DNA of 64,000 nt from Tatlockia sp. (lineage in GTDB: Bacteria > Pseudomonadota > Gammaproteobacteria > Legionellales > Legionellaceae), in NCBI GenBank assembly GCA_013697725.1, contig JACCWI010000037.1:62001-126000 (forward strand), read 5' to 3'. Shown here in pieces: positions 18,210 through 28,600 of this stretch; position 1 is the first letter of the stretch, and each line of letters starts with the position of its first letter. The notes under the pieces were generated by a model. The model ran no database searches. It was not told the DNA's origin and saw only the letters and a program-made list of their open reading frames with translations. The position numbers and the translations under genes are program-made.

Positions 18210-19193
18210 CTATTCTCGCGATGATAGGCTGATAAGTTGCACGGGTTTAAGGTGCTTTTCAATTAATACTTGCTTGGGTGCATCTTTTAAAATGCTCACT
18301 GCAATCAGATAATTATTTGCCTCAAGTGGGCAATAATCTACAAGCTCGCCAACTTCCGTTTTTTGCTCCAGGGTAAATAATTTTGCACCAGCCTCAAGTG
18401 GCTCAGAGGATTCAATTGAAAAGAGTTCCAAGCTATGTTTGAGTGTGGCGCGGTAATGAGTTCGAGCAATAATTTCTTGTCCCTTGTAACAGCCTTTTTC
18501 AAAATTTAAATGACCAGATAGGTGTAAATCTAATCGATGCGGTAAAAATAAACCTCGGGTCTCGGGATAAATTTCAATTGATTTTCTTTTTAATTGCAAT
18601 TGATGCCAAGCTAAGGAGCCGCGAAATTGCTGTTTGTTTATAAAAGCAGCGCTTAAGTGGGAAGCTTTTTCTTTATCTATAATTAAGAGATAAAATTGCT
18701 TGGACAAGGAATAGCAACAGGCCTCTTCATTGGCGCTTAATTCGAGTGATTCCCAAGGAAGGGTAAAATTTTCGGGCAATAGATCATCAGGGTTAGTTAA
18801 ATAGAAACCAAAGATTTGATAAGAATCCCTAAGCTTGAGGTTAACTTTCGATAGCATAGCAATTTTACTCAGGGAATTTTCTGTTGCTAAGCTTAAATCC
18901 TTTGGTAAGACAAGTTTAAATCCCCGCCAATTAATAACATCCATTAAGGCTAAGATCCTACCTTTTAAATTACAGATGGCACCTTGACGAATAGTATGCG
19001 GATTCACTAGACGAAGATCACAACTTAGCTGACCTTGTAGAAAATCCTGAGCTTTTTCTCCCTCAACGGCTATGACAGTAAGATAGGACAAATCAAATAA
19101 ATAATTTTTTTCAGGTTCAAATTTAAGTTCAGCTTCAAGGGTTGTAAAGATAGAGAGCTCTCTATTATTGAGAATGAAGGGTGAAAAATTCAT
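18210..19193 (-). CDS. ygfZ: Folate-binding Fe-S cluster repair/tRNA-modification factor YgfZ
   Basis: A 327-residue member of the GcvT-like folate-binding YgfZ family, which supports certain Fe-S enzymes, including MiaB, in a tetrahydrofolate-dependent way. The family signature K-G-C-[FY]-x-G-Q-E is present as FEKGCYKGQEIIARTHYR, with the reactive Cys; upstream DFLQGQLSCDLRLV and GAICNLKGRILALMDV are also typical. AAAGG precedes the ATG by about eight bases. It is divergent from sdhE-ygfX, an arrangement kept in E. coli and many other gammaproteobacteria, which supports the call. Confidence 0.93.
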   Translation of the reverse strand: MNFSPFILNNRELSIFTTLEAELKFEPEKNYLFDLSYLTVIAVEGEKAQDFLQGQLSCDLRLVNPHTIRQGAICNLKGRILALMDVINWRGFKLVLPKDLSLATENSLSKIAMLSKVNLKLRDSYQIFGFYLTNPDDLLPENFTLPWESLELSANEEACCYSLSKQFYLLIIDKEKASHLSAAFINKQQFRGSLAWHQLQLKRKSIEIYPETRGLFLPHRLDLHLSGHLNFEKGCYKGQEIIARTHYRATLKHSLELFSIESSEPLEAGAKLFTLEQKTEVGELVDYCPLEANNYLIAVSILKDAPKQVLIEKHLKPVQLISLSSRE

Positions 19194-19279
19194 AAGATTA
19201 AACCTTTATTAAACTATTAAGCTGGAAATTCTAACAAACCCTAGTGTAACATTCCTGCGTCTGACCACCAGGTGAATTT

Positions 19280-19534
19280 ATGATTGATTCGTTAAGAAAA
19301 GCAAAACTTCTATGGCATTGCCGACGAGGTATGCTTGAATTGGATTTAATTCTAGGTCGATTTGCTGAAAACGATTTAGATTTACTCTCGGATAATCAAG
19401 TTGATAATTTTGAAACATTATTGACTTGTATTGATCCTGAATTATTTTCCTGGCTAATGGGGAAAAGTACACCTGTAAACAAGGAGTTAGCAGAGATTGT
19501 TGAACTTATTAGATCTAAAGATACCTCTCGGTAA
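19280..19534 (+). CDS. sdhE: FAD assembly factor SdhE
   Basis: An 84-residue protein of the SdhE/YgfY (formerly CptB) family that helps attach FAD covalently to succinate dehydrogenase. Typical features are the start RKAKLLWHCRRGMLELDLIL with the RGMLELD core matching the conserved RGxxExD, and the helix-rich acidic remainder (LLTCIDPELFSWLMGK). AGGTG lies upstream of the ATG. The downstream ygfX-like frame overlaps it by 38 bp, the usual partner order. Confidence 0.93.
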   Translation: MIDSLRKAKLLWHCRRGMLELDLILGRFAENDLDLLSDNQVDNFETLLTCIDPELFSWLMGKSTPVNKELAEIVELIRSKDTSR

Positions 19535-19907
19535 ATCAAGTTATTATGCGCGATTTGCAATTCTAATCTATGCGAGTTCAGTGCTTTTATTAGTAAATTC
19601 TGCTTGTTATCTAGTCTTGAAGGTTCTAATAACAGTTTTTCTTCTAGTTAAGTTGCATCGAATCCTTAGCAATCCTATCCCTTATCATGAATATTCAATG
19701 TTGAGGTATAGCAAAAAAGGTTGGATTTTAGAACGACATGATGCGGCCAAGCTTTATTTTGAGAAAACCGAGATGGTTATCGATACAGGTTTATTTTTTC
19801 TTCTGCGCTTAATTCAAGTTAAGAAAGTCAAATACCTGGTGGTATTTTCTGATCAACTTAATGAGGAAAATTATCGATTGCTAAATATTCAGCAAAAAAT
19901 AAGTTGA
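19497..19907 (+). CDS. YgfX-like (CptA) small membrane protein
   Basis: A 136-residue protein with two closely spaced hydrophobic segments (FAILIYASSVLLLVNSACYL and LVLKVLITVFLLVKL) and a soluble C-terminal part (YSKKGWILERHDAAKLYFEK). This is the topology of YgfX, which is encoded next to SdhE in many gammaproteobacteria. The frame opens at a TTG (19497) with AAGGAG about 11 bases upstream inside sdhE; the exact start is uncertain. YgfX has been described as a toxin acting on cytoskeletal proteins in E. coli, but that role is disputed and should not be transferred without test. Confidence 0.75.
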   Translation: MLNLLDLKIPLGKSSYYARFAILIYASSVLLLVNSACYLVLKVLITVFLLVKLHRILSNPIPYHEYSMLRYSKKGWILERHDAAKLYFEKTEMVIDTGLFFLLRLIQVKKVKYLVVFSDQLNEENYRLLNIQQKIS

Positions 19908-20044
19908 TTATCTTTTAGCAACAAGTCAAAAATTGCTGATAATAGCAACATATTGTTTTTTTAAATTGCTAATTAAACTAATCCAAACAAAGCTAATAAA
20001 TGCTAAGAGCTTGCCATAAAAAGCTGTGTTAGAATGAAAAAATC

Positions 20045-21079
20045 ATGTCTCAACCGCCTAACTCTATGTTGGAAAGTGACCGTTTAATCAGTGCTACAAC
20101 TTCTGCCGTTTCCGAAGAAGCTTTTGATAGAGCAATTAGGCCTCTTAGCCTTGAAGAATATATCGGCCAAGATAGGGTTCGTTCACAGATGCGCATTTTT
20201 ATTGATGCGGCTAAAAACCGGCAGGACGCCCTGGATCATGTTTTGATTTTCGGCCCTCCGGGACTAGGCAAGACCACACTTGCAAACATTATTGCGCATG
20301 AAATGGGTGTAAATCTTAGACAAACTTCAGGCCCTGTATTAGAGAGGGCAGGAGATATTGCAGCGATTTTAACCAATTTGCAGGAAAATGATGTTTTATT
20401 CATTGACGAAATTCATCGTTTAAGCCCTATCATCGAAGAAATTCTTTATCCCGCGATGGAAGACTATAAACTTGACATTATGATTGGTGAAGGGCCTGCC
20501 GCTCGCTCGATTAAACTAGAGCTTCCTGCCTTTACCCTAATTGGTGCAACTACGCGAGCAGGCTCTTTGACCTCGCCGCTTCGCGATCGCTTTGGTATTG
20601 TTCAGCGTTTAGAATTTTATTCTATTGATGATTTAGCGCATATTGTATCCCGTTCTGCCAAATTGCTAAATGTTACTACTGTGAAAGAAGGCGCCTATGA
20701 AATTGCCAGACGCTCACGAGGTACTCCAAGAATCGCAAATCGTCTATTACGACGTGTTCGTGATTATGCGGAAGTGGAAGGCCAAGGAATTATTACCTTA
20801 GAAATGGCCAAGCATGCTTTGGAAATGTTAAGTGTTGATGAACAAGGTTTTGACATTATGGATAGGAAATTAATGTTAGCCGTTATTGAACGTTTTTCTG
20901 GAGGACCTGTTGGCCTAGATAGTATTGCTGCTGCGATTGGCGAGGAAAAGGGAACTATTGAGGATGTACTCGAACCTTTTTTGATTCAACAAGGGTTTTT
21001 AGTTAGAACTTCAAGAGGACGAATGGCCTCAGAGTTAGCTTATAAGCATTTTGGCTTGGTGATGGAAGGAGTACGTTAG
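20045..21079 (+). CDS. ruvB: Holliday junction branch-migration ATPase RuvB
   Basis: Hexameric AAA+ motor that drives Holliday-junction migration with RuvA. Motifs: [19 protein letters not shown], Walker [16 protein letters not shown], Walker [11 protein letters not shown], sensor 1 [20 protein letters not shown], and the winged-helix end [19 protein letters not shown]. At 344 residues it is full length. It ends [17 protein letters not shown]; a TAG stop is followed at once, in the same frame, by the remnant of ybgC, which suggests that the last few residues were altered by a deletion (see findings). ruvA and ruvC are not in the window. Confidence 0.97.
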   Translation: MSQPPNSMLESDRLISATTSAVSEEAFDRAIRPLSLEEYIGQDRVRSQMRIFIDAAKNRQDALDHVLIFGPPGLGKTTLANIIAHEMGVNLRQTSGPVLERAGDIAAILTNLQENDVLFIDEIHRLSPIIEEILYPAMEDYKLDIMIGEGPAARSIKLELPAFTLIGATTRAGSLTSPLRDRFGIVQRLEFYSIDDLAHIVSRSAKLLNVTTVKEGAYEIARRSRGTPRIANRLLRRVRDYAEVEGQGIITLEMAKHALEMLSVDEQGFDIMDRKLMLAVIERFSGGPVGLDSIAAAIGEEKGTIEDVLEPFLIQQGFLVRTSRGRMASELAYKHFGLVMEGVR

Positions 21080-21289
21080 TTGCGCTATCTTTACCCAGCT
21101 GAAATCGATGATCTCTTAAAAGTGACAACTACCATTTCCAACAAAAAATCATGCAGTGATGTATTTGATCAAAGCATCCGTAATCAGCATAATACCCAAC
21201 TTTGTAAGGCCAAAATTAAAGTCGTTTGCATTGACAACCAGATTAAACCAAGGCGTTTGCCTGAGATTTTTTTAATCGTTAAAAAATAA
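21080..21289 (+). pseudogene. ybgC: Truncated ybgC (Tol-Pal acyl-CoA thioesterase), C-terminal half only
   Basis: The 69-codon frame matches only the second half of YbgC: RYLYPAEIDDLLKVTTTI, then SDVFDQSIRNQHNTQLCKAK and IKVVCIDNQIKPRRLPE. The first 60-70 residues, including the hotdog-fold catalytic Asp region (YYEDTDAGGVVYH in the family), are absent. YbgC normally lies between ruvB and tolQ or at the head of the tol operon, so the position fits. The remnant is in frame with ruvB and separated from it only by a TAG codon. GGAAGGAG (21064-21071) stands eight bases before the TTG at 21080, so a truncated product might still be made. Identification is from memory of the family sequence. Confidence 0.75.
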
Positions 21290-21318
21290 TTATCAATTAA
21301 GCCATTTTGGAGGAAAAC

Positions 21319-21993
21319 GTGGTAAATCATGCGGGCGTATTAGGCTATTTCTTACAAGCCGGGCTAGTCGTTAAATCAGTTATGTTTCTTTTACTACTGG
21401 CCTCAGTAATATCCTGGACTCTAATTTTACAAAGAGCTTGGTATTTTAATCGTAAAAAACAACAATGCGAAGCGTTCGCGCAACGCTTTTGGGATAGTAG
21501 CGATTTATCTAAACTCTATGCAGATATTGATAGCAACCTGGATGATAAGCAGGGTTTGGCTTCTATTTTCTATGCTGGATTTAAAGAATATATTCGCTCA
21601 CGCAAATTAGGTTATGTTACGATTGAACCCATTCAACGAGTGATGCAAATTTCTCATTCTAAAGAAGCCATGCAATTAGGCGAACATTTGCCATTTTTTG
21701 CCTCTGTAGGTTCAATTGCACCTTATGTGGGTTTATTTGGCACTGTTTGGGGAATTATGACTTCATTCCAAGCCCTGGGTCAGGCGCAGCAGGCAACCAT
21801 TGCAATGGTTGCGCCGGGAATTTCCGAAGCCTTGGTTGCAACAGCTTTAGGCCTTTTCACAGCAATTCCCGCAGTTATTGCTTATAACCGTTACAGTACT
21901 CGCGCGGCTAATTTACTCGATCGCTATGAATTATTTCAAGATGAATTAGTGGCTCTTATCGAACAACAAACGTCAACTGCGGCAAGAGGGTAA
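21319..21993 (+). CDS. tolQ: Tol-Pal system proton channel subunit TolQ
   Basis: Inner-membrane TolQ of about 224 residues, homologous to ExbB/MotA, which with TolR uses proton motive force to energise TolA during outer-membrane constriction. Three membrane segments are visible: VVKSVMFLLLLASVISWTLI, LPFFASVGSIAPYVGLFGTV with WGIMTSF, and EALVATALGLFTAIPAVIAY. The frame opens at TTG 21307, but that codon precedes the ribosome binding site GGAGG (21309-21313); GTG 21319, five bases after it, is the better start. It begins a tight operon tolQ-tolR-tolA-tolB. Confidence 0.95.
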   Translation: MVNHAGVLGYFLQAGLVVKSVMFLLLLASVISWTLILQRAWYFNRKKQQCEAFAQRFWDSSDLSKLYADIDSNLDDKQGLASIFYAGFKEYIRSRKLGYVTIEPIQRVMQISHSKEAMQLGEHLPFFASVGSIAPYVGLFGTVWGIMTSFQALGQAQQATIAMVAPGISEALVATALGLFTAIPAVIAYNRYSTRAANLLDRYELFQDELVALIEQQTSTAARG

Positions 21994-21996
21994 AAG

Positions 21997-22455
21997 ATGT
22001 TAAGACCAAAAAAACCAGCTATTCGGCCAATTTCTGAAATTAATGTGGTTCCTTATATCGACGTCATGTTGGTTTTGCTTGTAATTTTTATGATTACAGC
22101 ACCTATGTTAACTCAAGGGGTTACAGTTGATTTACCTAAAGCCGCAAGTGAAGCCTTAAAAACAACTGATCGAGAACCAATTATCGTTTCTGTGAATGAA
22201 CAGGGTGATTATTTTCTAAATATTAATACTAATCCTGGCAATTCAATCGCACCCCAGGCACTTAAAATTCGAGTTGCTGCAGAATTAGAGTTAGCTAAGG
22301 AAAATAATCAAAAACTTAATGTATTGGTGAAAGGTGATAAAGGGGTTGCTTATGGCAAGGTAGTATTTGCAATGTCTTTATTAAAACAAGCAGGTGCTGA
22401 GCAAGTTGGGTTATTAACCGATTCCTCTGAGGTTAGCCAGGAGAACCGGGGATGA
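21997..22455 (+). CDS. tolR: Tol-Pal system protein TolR
   Basis: A 152-residue ExbD/TolR family protein with one N-terminal membrane helix: ISEINVVPYIDVMLVLLVIF, whose Asp in PYIDVMLVLL is the conserved proton-carrying residue. The periplasmic domain follows (VTVDLPKAASEAL, then NVLVKGDKGVAYGKVV). It starts three bases after tolQ and its end overlaps tolA by 4 bp (ATGA). It works in the TolQ-TolR stator that moves TolA. Confidence 0.96.
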   Translation: MLRPKKPAIRPISEINVVPYIDVMLVLLVIFMITAPMLTQGVTVDLPKAASEALKTTDREPIIVSVNEQGDYFLNINTNPGNSIAPQALKIRVAAELELAKENNQKLNVLVKGDKGVAYGKVVFAMSLLKQAGAEQVGLLTDSSEVSQENRG

Positions 22456-23441
22456 TTAATAACAGCTCTTACCGAAAGGCATTTCTTGCAGCAATTGCTT
22501 TTCACTTCAGTCTTGCTCTTATCTTATTAGTTGATACAACCAACCACCAGCCTCCAGTAATGACGCTGGAAGCTAAGAATGAGCCGAGCTTGGCAATGCC
22601 AGTTGTTCAAAATCAACCTCACGATGAAGTGGTTAAGGCTATTAGTGTTGATAATCAAGATCTAATGGAAACTGTAAACCGTTTGAAACAAGAACGTACC
22701 AACCAGCTAAGAGCCGAGCAATCTAGGCAACAAGCGTTGGTCAAACAGGCAGAGATGGCAAAAAAAGCCCGTCTTGAAGAACAGCAGCACTTAACAAAAT
22801 TGAAAGAGGAAGCAGAAAAAATAGCAATCGCTAAAAAGAAATTAATCGAAGATGAAAAACGGCATTTAAAAGAACTCGCCGAACAAAATCTTGCTGAAGC
22901 AAAGAAAATTGAAGAGTTAAAAGCTAAGCAGGTACAGCTTCAAAAAAAACAAAAGGAAGAATCGGAAAAATTAGCTTTGTTAAAACAAAAGCAAGCCGAT
23001 GAAAAAATTAAAAATGACAAGCTTAAAGCTGAGCATCTTCAAGAGGAGCAAGCAAAAACTTCGAAGGCTAATGCAGAGCAAGCAGAAAAAAATCGTCAGG
23101 CTCAGATTCAACAAGCGGCAGCGGAGACTGCGAAAAGAGCGCTACTCTCTGGCGAAGTCGATAAATATAAGTCATTGATTGTTAATGCCATTAGCCGGCG
23201 CTGGATTTTACCGGAAAATGTTAATCAAGGTTTATCTAGTCAATTTAGAATTCGTTTAGCTCCGGATGGTGCGGTTTTGCAAGTTAGCTTAATCCGTAGC
23301 TCTGGTGATTCTGTGCTTGACCGCTCGGCGCAAACTGCAATTTACAAAGCCTCACCGTTACCTGTACCTAGTGATTCAGCTACCTTTGAATTATTTAGGG
23401 ATATAAGTTTAACTGTTCGTCCAGAAAATGTTAGGGGATAA
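22452..23441 (+). CDS. tolA: Tol-Pal system protein TolA
   Basis: A 329-residue TolA with the usual three parts: an N-terminal membrane anchor ([20 protein letters not shown]), a long charged helical domain from about residue 65 to 230 that is rich in Lys, Glu, Gln and Ala (for example [20 protein letters not shown]), and the C-terminal TolB/Pal-binding domain ([20 protein letters not shown], then [20 protein letters not shown]). It overlaps tolR by 4 bp and is followed one base later by the ATG of tolB. Confidence 0.95.
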   Translation: MINNSSYRKAFLAAIAFHFSLALILLVDTTNHQPPVMTLEAKNEPSLAMPVVQNQPHDEVVKAISVDNQDLMETVNRLKQERTNQLRAEQSRQQALVKQAEMAKKARLEEQQHLTKLKEEAEKIAIAKKKLIEDEKRHLKELAEQNLAEAKKIEELKAKQVQLQKKQKEESEKLALLKQKQADEKIKNDKLKAEHLQEEQAKTSKANAEQAEKNRQAQIQQAAAETAKRALLSGEVDKYKSLIVNAISRRWILPENVNQGLSSQFRIRLAPDGAVLQVSLIRSSGDSVLDRSAQTAIYKASPLPVPSDSATFELFRDISLTVRPENVRG

Positions 23442-23442
23442 T

Positions 23443-24702
23443 ATGATACTGAAACGGTTTAGTATACTAATTCTTCTGCTTGTTCCAAGCTTGATTTTCG
23501 CCGTCGATCTTGAGTTAACTCAAGGCATTAACTCTGCATTACCAATAGGTATTGACTCCTTTGGCTATGAAAATGTAGGTCTTCAGTTAGCTGAGGTCAT
23601 TAATAATGATTTGAAATTTTCCGGTCAATTTAGAATTTTGATGCCGCCGCAGCAAGGTGCAGTTCTCTACGCCTGGCGCCAAGCCGGTGCTGATAGCGTA
23701 TTATCTGGTCAAGTAAGTCGAATTGGCTATAATCGATTCGAGGTAAATTATAAACTTGTCGATGCAGTAGAGAATGGCAAAGTGCTTTTAACCAAAAGTT
23801 ATCAAATTAATGCTAATGAAGCTCGTGCTTTAGCTCACCATATTAGTGATGAGGTCTATGAAAAATTAACCGGCGATCGGGGCATTTTTTCAACGCGAAT
23901 TGCCTACATTCTGGTTCAACGTAATAGCGAAAACAAGGCTAAATATTTTCTTGAAATTGCTGACGTTGATGGCCATAATCCTCGAGCACTTTTGGTTTCA
24001 ACTGAAAATATTATGTCTCCCTCCTGGTCTCCGGATGGAAAGCAAATTGCCTATGTCTCCTTTGAAAAAAAGAAAGCTCAAATTTTTAGTATCGCGGTTG
24101 AAACCGGAAAACGTCGTTTATTAACGGATTTTTCAGGTATTAATGGTGCTCCTGCCTGGTCAGCCGATGGTCGCTCAATGGCGGTAGTATTATCGAAGGG
24201 CGGTGCGCCGAAAATTTATAGTGTTGATCTATCTAGCGGAAATATGAAGCAACTTACCTTTGGTGATGCAATTGACACTGAGCCTCGTTATTCACCTGAT
24301 GGCAAGTCTTTACTCTTTACTTCAGGTCGTGGAGGTTCTCCGCAAATTTATCAGCTGACCCTCGCAGACGGAAGTATAAAACGGCTAACTTTTGAAGGTA
24401 ATTACAATGCCCGCGCGTCTTTTACTGCGGATCTAAAGCATATAGTGATGCTTCACCGTGGGGAAAAAAGTTTTAATATTGGCGTACAAGATCTTGGGAA
24501 TGGCCAAATGAGTCAACTGACTTATTCATCCTATGATGAATCACCTACCGTTTCTCCTAACGGTCGTTTGATTCTTTATGCGACTCATGGAACTAAAGAC
24601 CAGGGAATTTTGGCGATGGTTTCCGTCGATGGACGAACAAAATTAAACTTGCCCGCAAGAAATGGTGATATACAAGATCCTGCGTGGTCACCCTTTGGAT
24701 AA
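23443..24702 (+). CDS. tolB: Tol-Pal system periplasmic beta-propeller TolB
   Basis: Periplasmic TolB of 419 residues. A signal peptide ([20 protein letters not shown]) precedes the mature start [18 protein letters not shown]. The N-terminal domain is followed by a beta-propeller with repeated WSPDG-type blades: [45 protein letters not shown] and DPAWSPFG at the end. An in-frame ATG at 23428 lies inside tolA; the ATG at 23443 has AGGGG upstream and starts a proper signal peptide. pal does not follow; the next frame is an S1/P1 nuclease. Confidence 0.95.
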   Translation: MILKRFSILILLLVPSLIFAVDLELTQGINSALPIGIDSFGYENVGLQLAEVINNDLKFSGQFRILMPPQQGAVLYAWRQAGADSVLSGQVSRIGYNRFEVNYKLVDAVENGKVLLTKSYQINANEARALAHHISDEVYEKLTGDRGIFSTRIAYILVQRNSENKAKYFLEIADVDGHNPRALLVSTENIMSPSWSPDGKQIAYVSFEKKKAQIFSIAVETGKRRLLTDFSGINGAPAWSADGRSMAVVLSKGGAPKIYSVDLSSGNMKQLTFGDAIDTEPRYSPDGKSLLFTSGRGGSPQIYQLTLADGSIKRLTFEGNYNARASFTADLKHIVMLHRGEKSFNIGVQDLGNGQMSQLTYSSYDESPTVSPNGRLILYATHGTKDQGILAMVSVDGRTKLNLPARNGDIQDPAWSPFG

Positions 24703-24709
24703 AATTAGA

Positions 24710-25562
24710 TGAGAACTGTTCTACTCTGGTTTTTTTTTTGCTCCAAAGCGAAAATTCCCTTGCTTGGTCTAGTTTAGGTCATCGCCTGGTTGCGCAAATT
24801 GCCTATAATCATATGACTAAAGAGTCCAAGCGTCTATGCCAGGTTTATAATCATGCCTTAGATAAGATTTATAAGCCGTTGAGTTTAGTTAATTCCGCGG
24901 CTTGGCTTGATAGTTTACACAAGCCCCAGGAGAGATGGTTAAGAAAAAAACATTACATCAACCTTCCTTTTAGCAGGGACAATGCTGTACTAATACCTCC
25001 CGATAAAATTAATGCGATTTCTGCCGTTGAAGAAGCCACCACTATTTTATTACTGTCTGTAGATGATTTTAGCAAGGGGTTTAACTTAAGAATTTTGATT
25101 CATGTTGTGGGGGATCTTCATCAGCCTTTACATGCTGCCAGTCAATATAGTCTTTCTCTTCCTAGAGGTGATAAAGGCGGTAATCTAGTAAAATTAAAAG
25201 CAAACCCTATTGCTCCCAACTTACATAGCTATTGGGATAAAGGCGGGGGATTTTTGCGCTCTAAACCCTATACCAATAAACAACTTAAAAAAAAGGCAGA
25301 GCATATCGAAAAAAAATGGCCTTGCTTTGTGGAAAAAATGAACCTCGATCCCAAAGTTTGGGCGCAAGAGTCTCATCAACTTGCTGTGAACAAAGCTTAT
25401 GGCCTGACAAAAGGAGAGAAGCCAGATTATCAATATCAGCTTATGGTAAAAAATATATCAGAACAGAGACTGGCCATAGCGGGATGCCGATTAGCAGCGC
25501 TATTAAATAAGATAGGCACAACACAGCTAGCACCTAAGCTAAAGTTAAATCTTGAAAAATAG
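24710..25562 (+). CDS. S1/P1-type nuclease; signal peptide and mature protein in different frames across a T10 run
   Basis: Zinc-dependent single-strand nuclease of the S1/P1 family. The mature part begins SLAWSSLGHRLVAQIAYNHM, where Trp and His are N-terminal zinc ligands; then AAWLDSLHK, KKHYINLPF, VVGDLHQPLHA, GDKGGNLV and LHSYWDKGGG supply the other ligands. The ATG at 24710 would give an excellent signal peptide (MRTVLLWFFF), but it reaches the nuclease frame only if the T run at 24730-24739 had eleven rather than ten T; as read, that frame stops after 22 codons. The nuclease frame itself is open from a GTG at 24684 inside tolB, giving a poor leader. It may be a sequencing error, phase variation or transcriptional slippage. 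The family acts in the periplasm or outside the cell. Confidence 0.8.
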
Positions 25563-25620
25563 AAAAGCCAAGCTTTATAACTGCCCTGTGTGCAAAGGGA
25601 AATTAAAAATACTTGGTTTT

Positions 25621-25640
25621 CTTAATATTTACTTAAGCTT
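25621..25640 (+). promoter_or_regulatory. PmrA-box-like direct repeat upstream of the giant coiled-coil gene
   Basis: CTTAATATT (25621-25629), a two-base spacer TA, and CTTAAGCTT (25632-25640) match the tandem PmrA site described for Legionella effector promoters (cTTAATatT-N2-cTTAATatT) with an 11-bp period. TAGAAT (25659-25664) is a likely -10 element at the expected distance for an activator centred near -40. The start codon is 48 bases after the box. Confidence 0.7.
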
Positions 25641-25687
25641 TTCTTTATATCATAGCCCTAGAATAAAACTCTAAATTGAGGTTTTAA

Positions 25688-28600
25688 ATGAGTCAGTACA
25701 AGTTGGAACTATTTAAAGGTAAAGGATTTTCAACCCTGGAAGAGAGTCCTTTTGGCCAGGTCTTAAATCGTTTAGAAGGCAAACTTGAAAAATATCTCAA
25801 TAAAAAAACGAAGGATAATTCAGAAGAGTATAAATATTCTATCGCGCAATTAGAAGAATTTAAACAGCATATAGATGACTTAAATAAAGTAGCATCCTAT
25901 TTCAACCAAGGTAAAGGTCCTGGTCTTTTTGACGGTTTAATCAGTTTTCCTGCAAGCCGGTTAACAGAGGCGCTTGATGCTTCACCAATGTTCATAACAC
26001 CTGAATATCGCGCTTACAAAAAGATAGCAGCTAAACTGGATGGTTTTATTAAATCCTGCTATGAAAAGTTAGAAATTAAAAAATTAGAACCTAATGTCTT
26101 GCATCTTTTTAAAGACTCTTTGTCTCTAAAAATTAATAAAATTTTTATGAAAAAAAAGCTTCAAAGTTCATTTACAACTGATTTTAACGACTCAATTAAT
26201 AATTATATAGATTTTCTGGACTTTGATGATGACGAAACTATTAATAATTTAAGTAAAAATCTTGTAGAAGAGTTACTCACTAAATTATTTACCCAAGAGC
26301 ACCCCAAAGCAAAATACAATAAACTAAAATTTAAAATTGTTCATCCTCTAACCTTTGACTTTGTACAGGAGCTGTTAACACTTATTGAGCTTTTGCCTGA
26401 TACAGTTCCAGAAATACTACCCTTTTTTAATCCTGCGGTAGTTGTTGAGGGTTATGTTCCAGGAATGATTGAAACATTTTTTTCTAAAAAGGTCGAATAT
26501 CTAGCTTCTACAAACTCAGAAGAGCTTTCATATAAATATAAAATTAGATCAGCTGGTAAGGAAAAAAATTATGACTTAAAGGTTAAGTTTAGCAATGATT
26601 TGAATAATTTTTATTTTTCTTTAATCAACTCCATAGCAACTTACTATAATAATTATGCAAAATATACCCATGTTAAAAATCAATTAGATAGAGAATCACC
26701 GAAGGCTGAACAAATTAGTGAATTTATTAAAATTGAAAAGAACCTTGAGGCTGAATGCACAGCAAGTTTTGAGAATGCAAAACAGCTCTTCAACTGCCAA
26801 ATAAAAAACTCTCCTAAAATACAAGCAATTGAGGAATTTGAAATTATAGATGGCGAGAAAACAAGCAACGATCTAAAAAATACGATTCAATATGATTTTT
26901 CTGAGCAAGGCTTAGAAAAACTTGCAAAAATTTTCGATTATAAACTATCTAATTACTCAACTGACAAACTAAAGCTCATGGTGTTAAGTCACAATTTTCT
27001 TGAGACTATAATTAAAAATTACTCAAGCCTGGCTATAAGAAAAACAAGCTACGCAACAGTTGCAATTAAAAATTTGACTGATGGTCTTTTATCAAAGGAA
27101 TTGAGCAAAGTAGGTTACAATATTAATTTACCCTTTCCTAAAGTTGTTATTACTAAGAACAGTGAAAACCAATATTCTGCATTTTGTTTTAAAGAAAATT
27201 TAGCCCTTGATTATAACTTCAAACAGCAAGTCGAAATCCTGGAGGCTAATCTTATCGCTTTATCAAGCCAGATGAATAATGAATATAAAGAATTGGCTCA
27301 ATCTGAACTTGAAATACATCAAAATCAAAATGAAGAAAATATTACTCAATTAAATGCTTTTATGGAAAAAATTAATTTAAATCCTGAAAAAAATTCTTAT
27401 AATTTATCAGAAAATCCTAATGAACGTATTAATTTTATAAACCAAGAGCTCTTATCCTTAGATCTGCAATTAAAATTACTTAGAGATAACGTTACTGAGG
27501 TCAATGAATTAGCAGCCTTATTCAATAGAACTGCAAAATGTCCTGATCATCTGAATTATTTAATTGAAAAAGTGGACAATTGTTACGCTACTTCCAGGGC
27601 AAAGGTTCAACATGCAATTTTAAATTTAAATAATGCAGTTAAAACTATCGAGAACAAAAAAATAAATCTCGAAGATGAGCTAAGATCTGCTAAGTCCTTT
27701 TTAGAATTAATGAAATCTTCAAATCCTAATGACACCTTGGCCCTTATCGAAACTGAAAAGAAAAAATTAGATGATTCAAAAATTAATCAGTCTAAATTAA
27801 AAAGCGAAATAGAATTAAATTTAATTAATTTACAAAAGTTAGAGAACTCACTAACTGAGAGCGAAGAATACGAAGAAGTAGCTCTTGAACCTTTAAAGGC
27901 TATAGAACAGGAAGAGATACTAAAAAATAGCTTTGAAAAAATTCTTTTATCAATTGAACACACAAATCCTTTAATGCAAATTTTAACCCAACTTAATGTG
28001 GATGCCGGACTCAAATTAACTAAAGATAATTTAAGTAGCCTCATAGGAGCAAAATCAACTGCAGATTGGCTCTCTAACTTAATTGAAGAAACTAATAAGC
28101 AAGCTGAAGAAACAACGGATACAGATTATCAACAAAATTCTAAATACATTGAGGTTTTGAAAAAGGCAAATGCCCTAATTAAAAACTCTAAAGAAAATTT
28201 TCCATTTACAGAATTAGAAAAGTTATTTAAAGATTACTATAACCTAAGTTTTTATAATAAAAATGGCTTTGATTATTTTCTTGGGGAATTTAAAGATTCT
28301 AACCATACAATTGAACAATGGAAATTGCACCGTCAAAAAAATAGTTCTTATCTAAGCGCTGATAGAGAGTCCTTATTAGAAGCAATAACGGCTCGGATTG
28401 AAGATACTTATAAGTTAATAATTCATCATGAATTAATGATCAGTTTTAAAGAGATTAAGAAAGATCTTTTTGATCTAGGCTATGATTTATTACTACTATT
28501 TAAGTCTTATGAAGATTTAGAACAGCAAAATAATAGAATAGCTGAAGCATTTAAAGAAACTAAACTTAAACTAGAAGAAAAAATTCGTCTAAAAGAAGAA

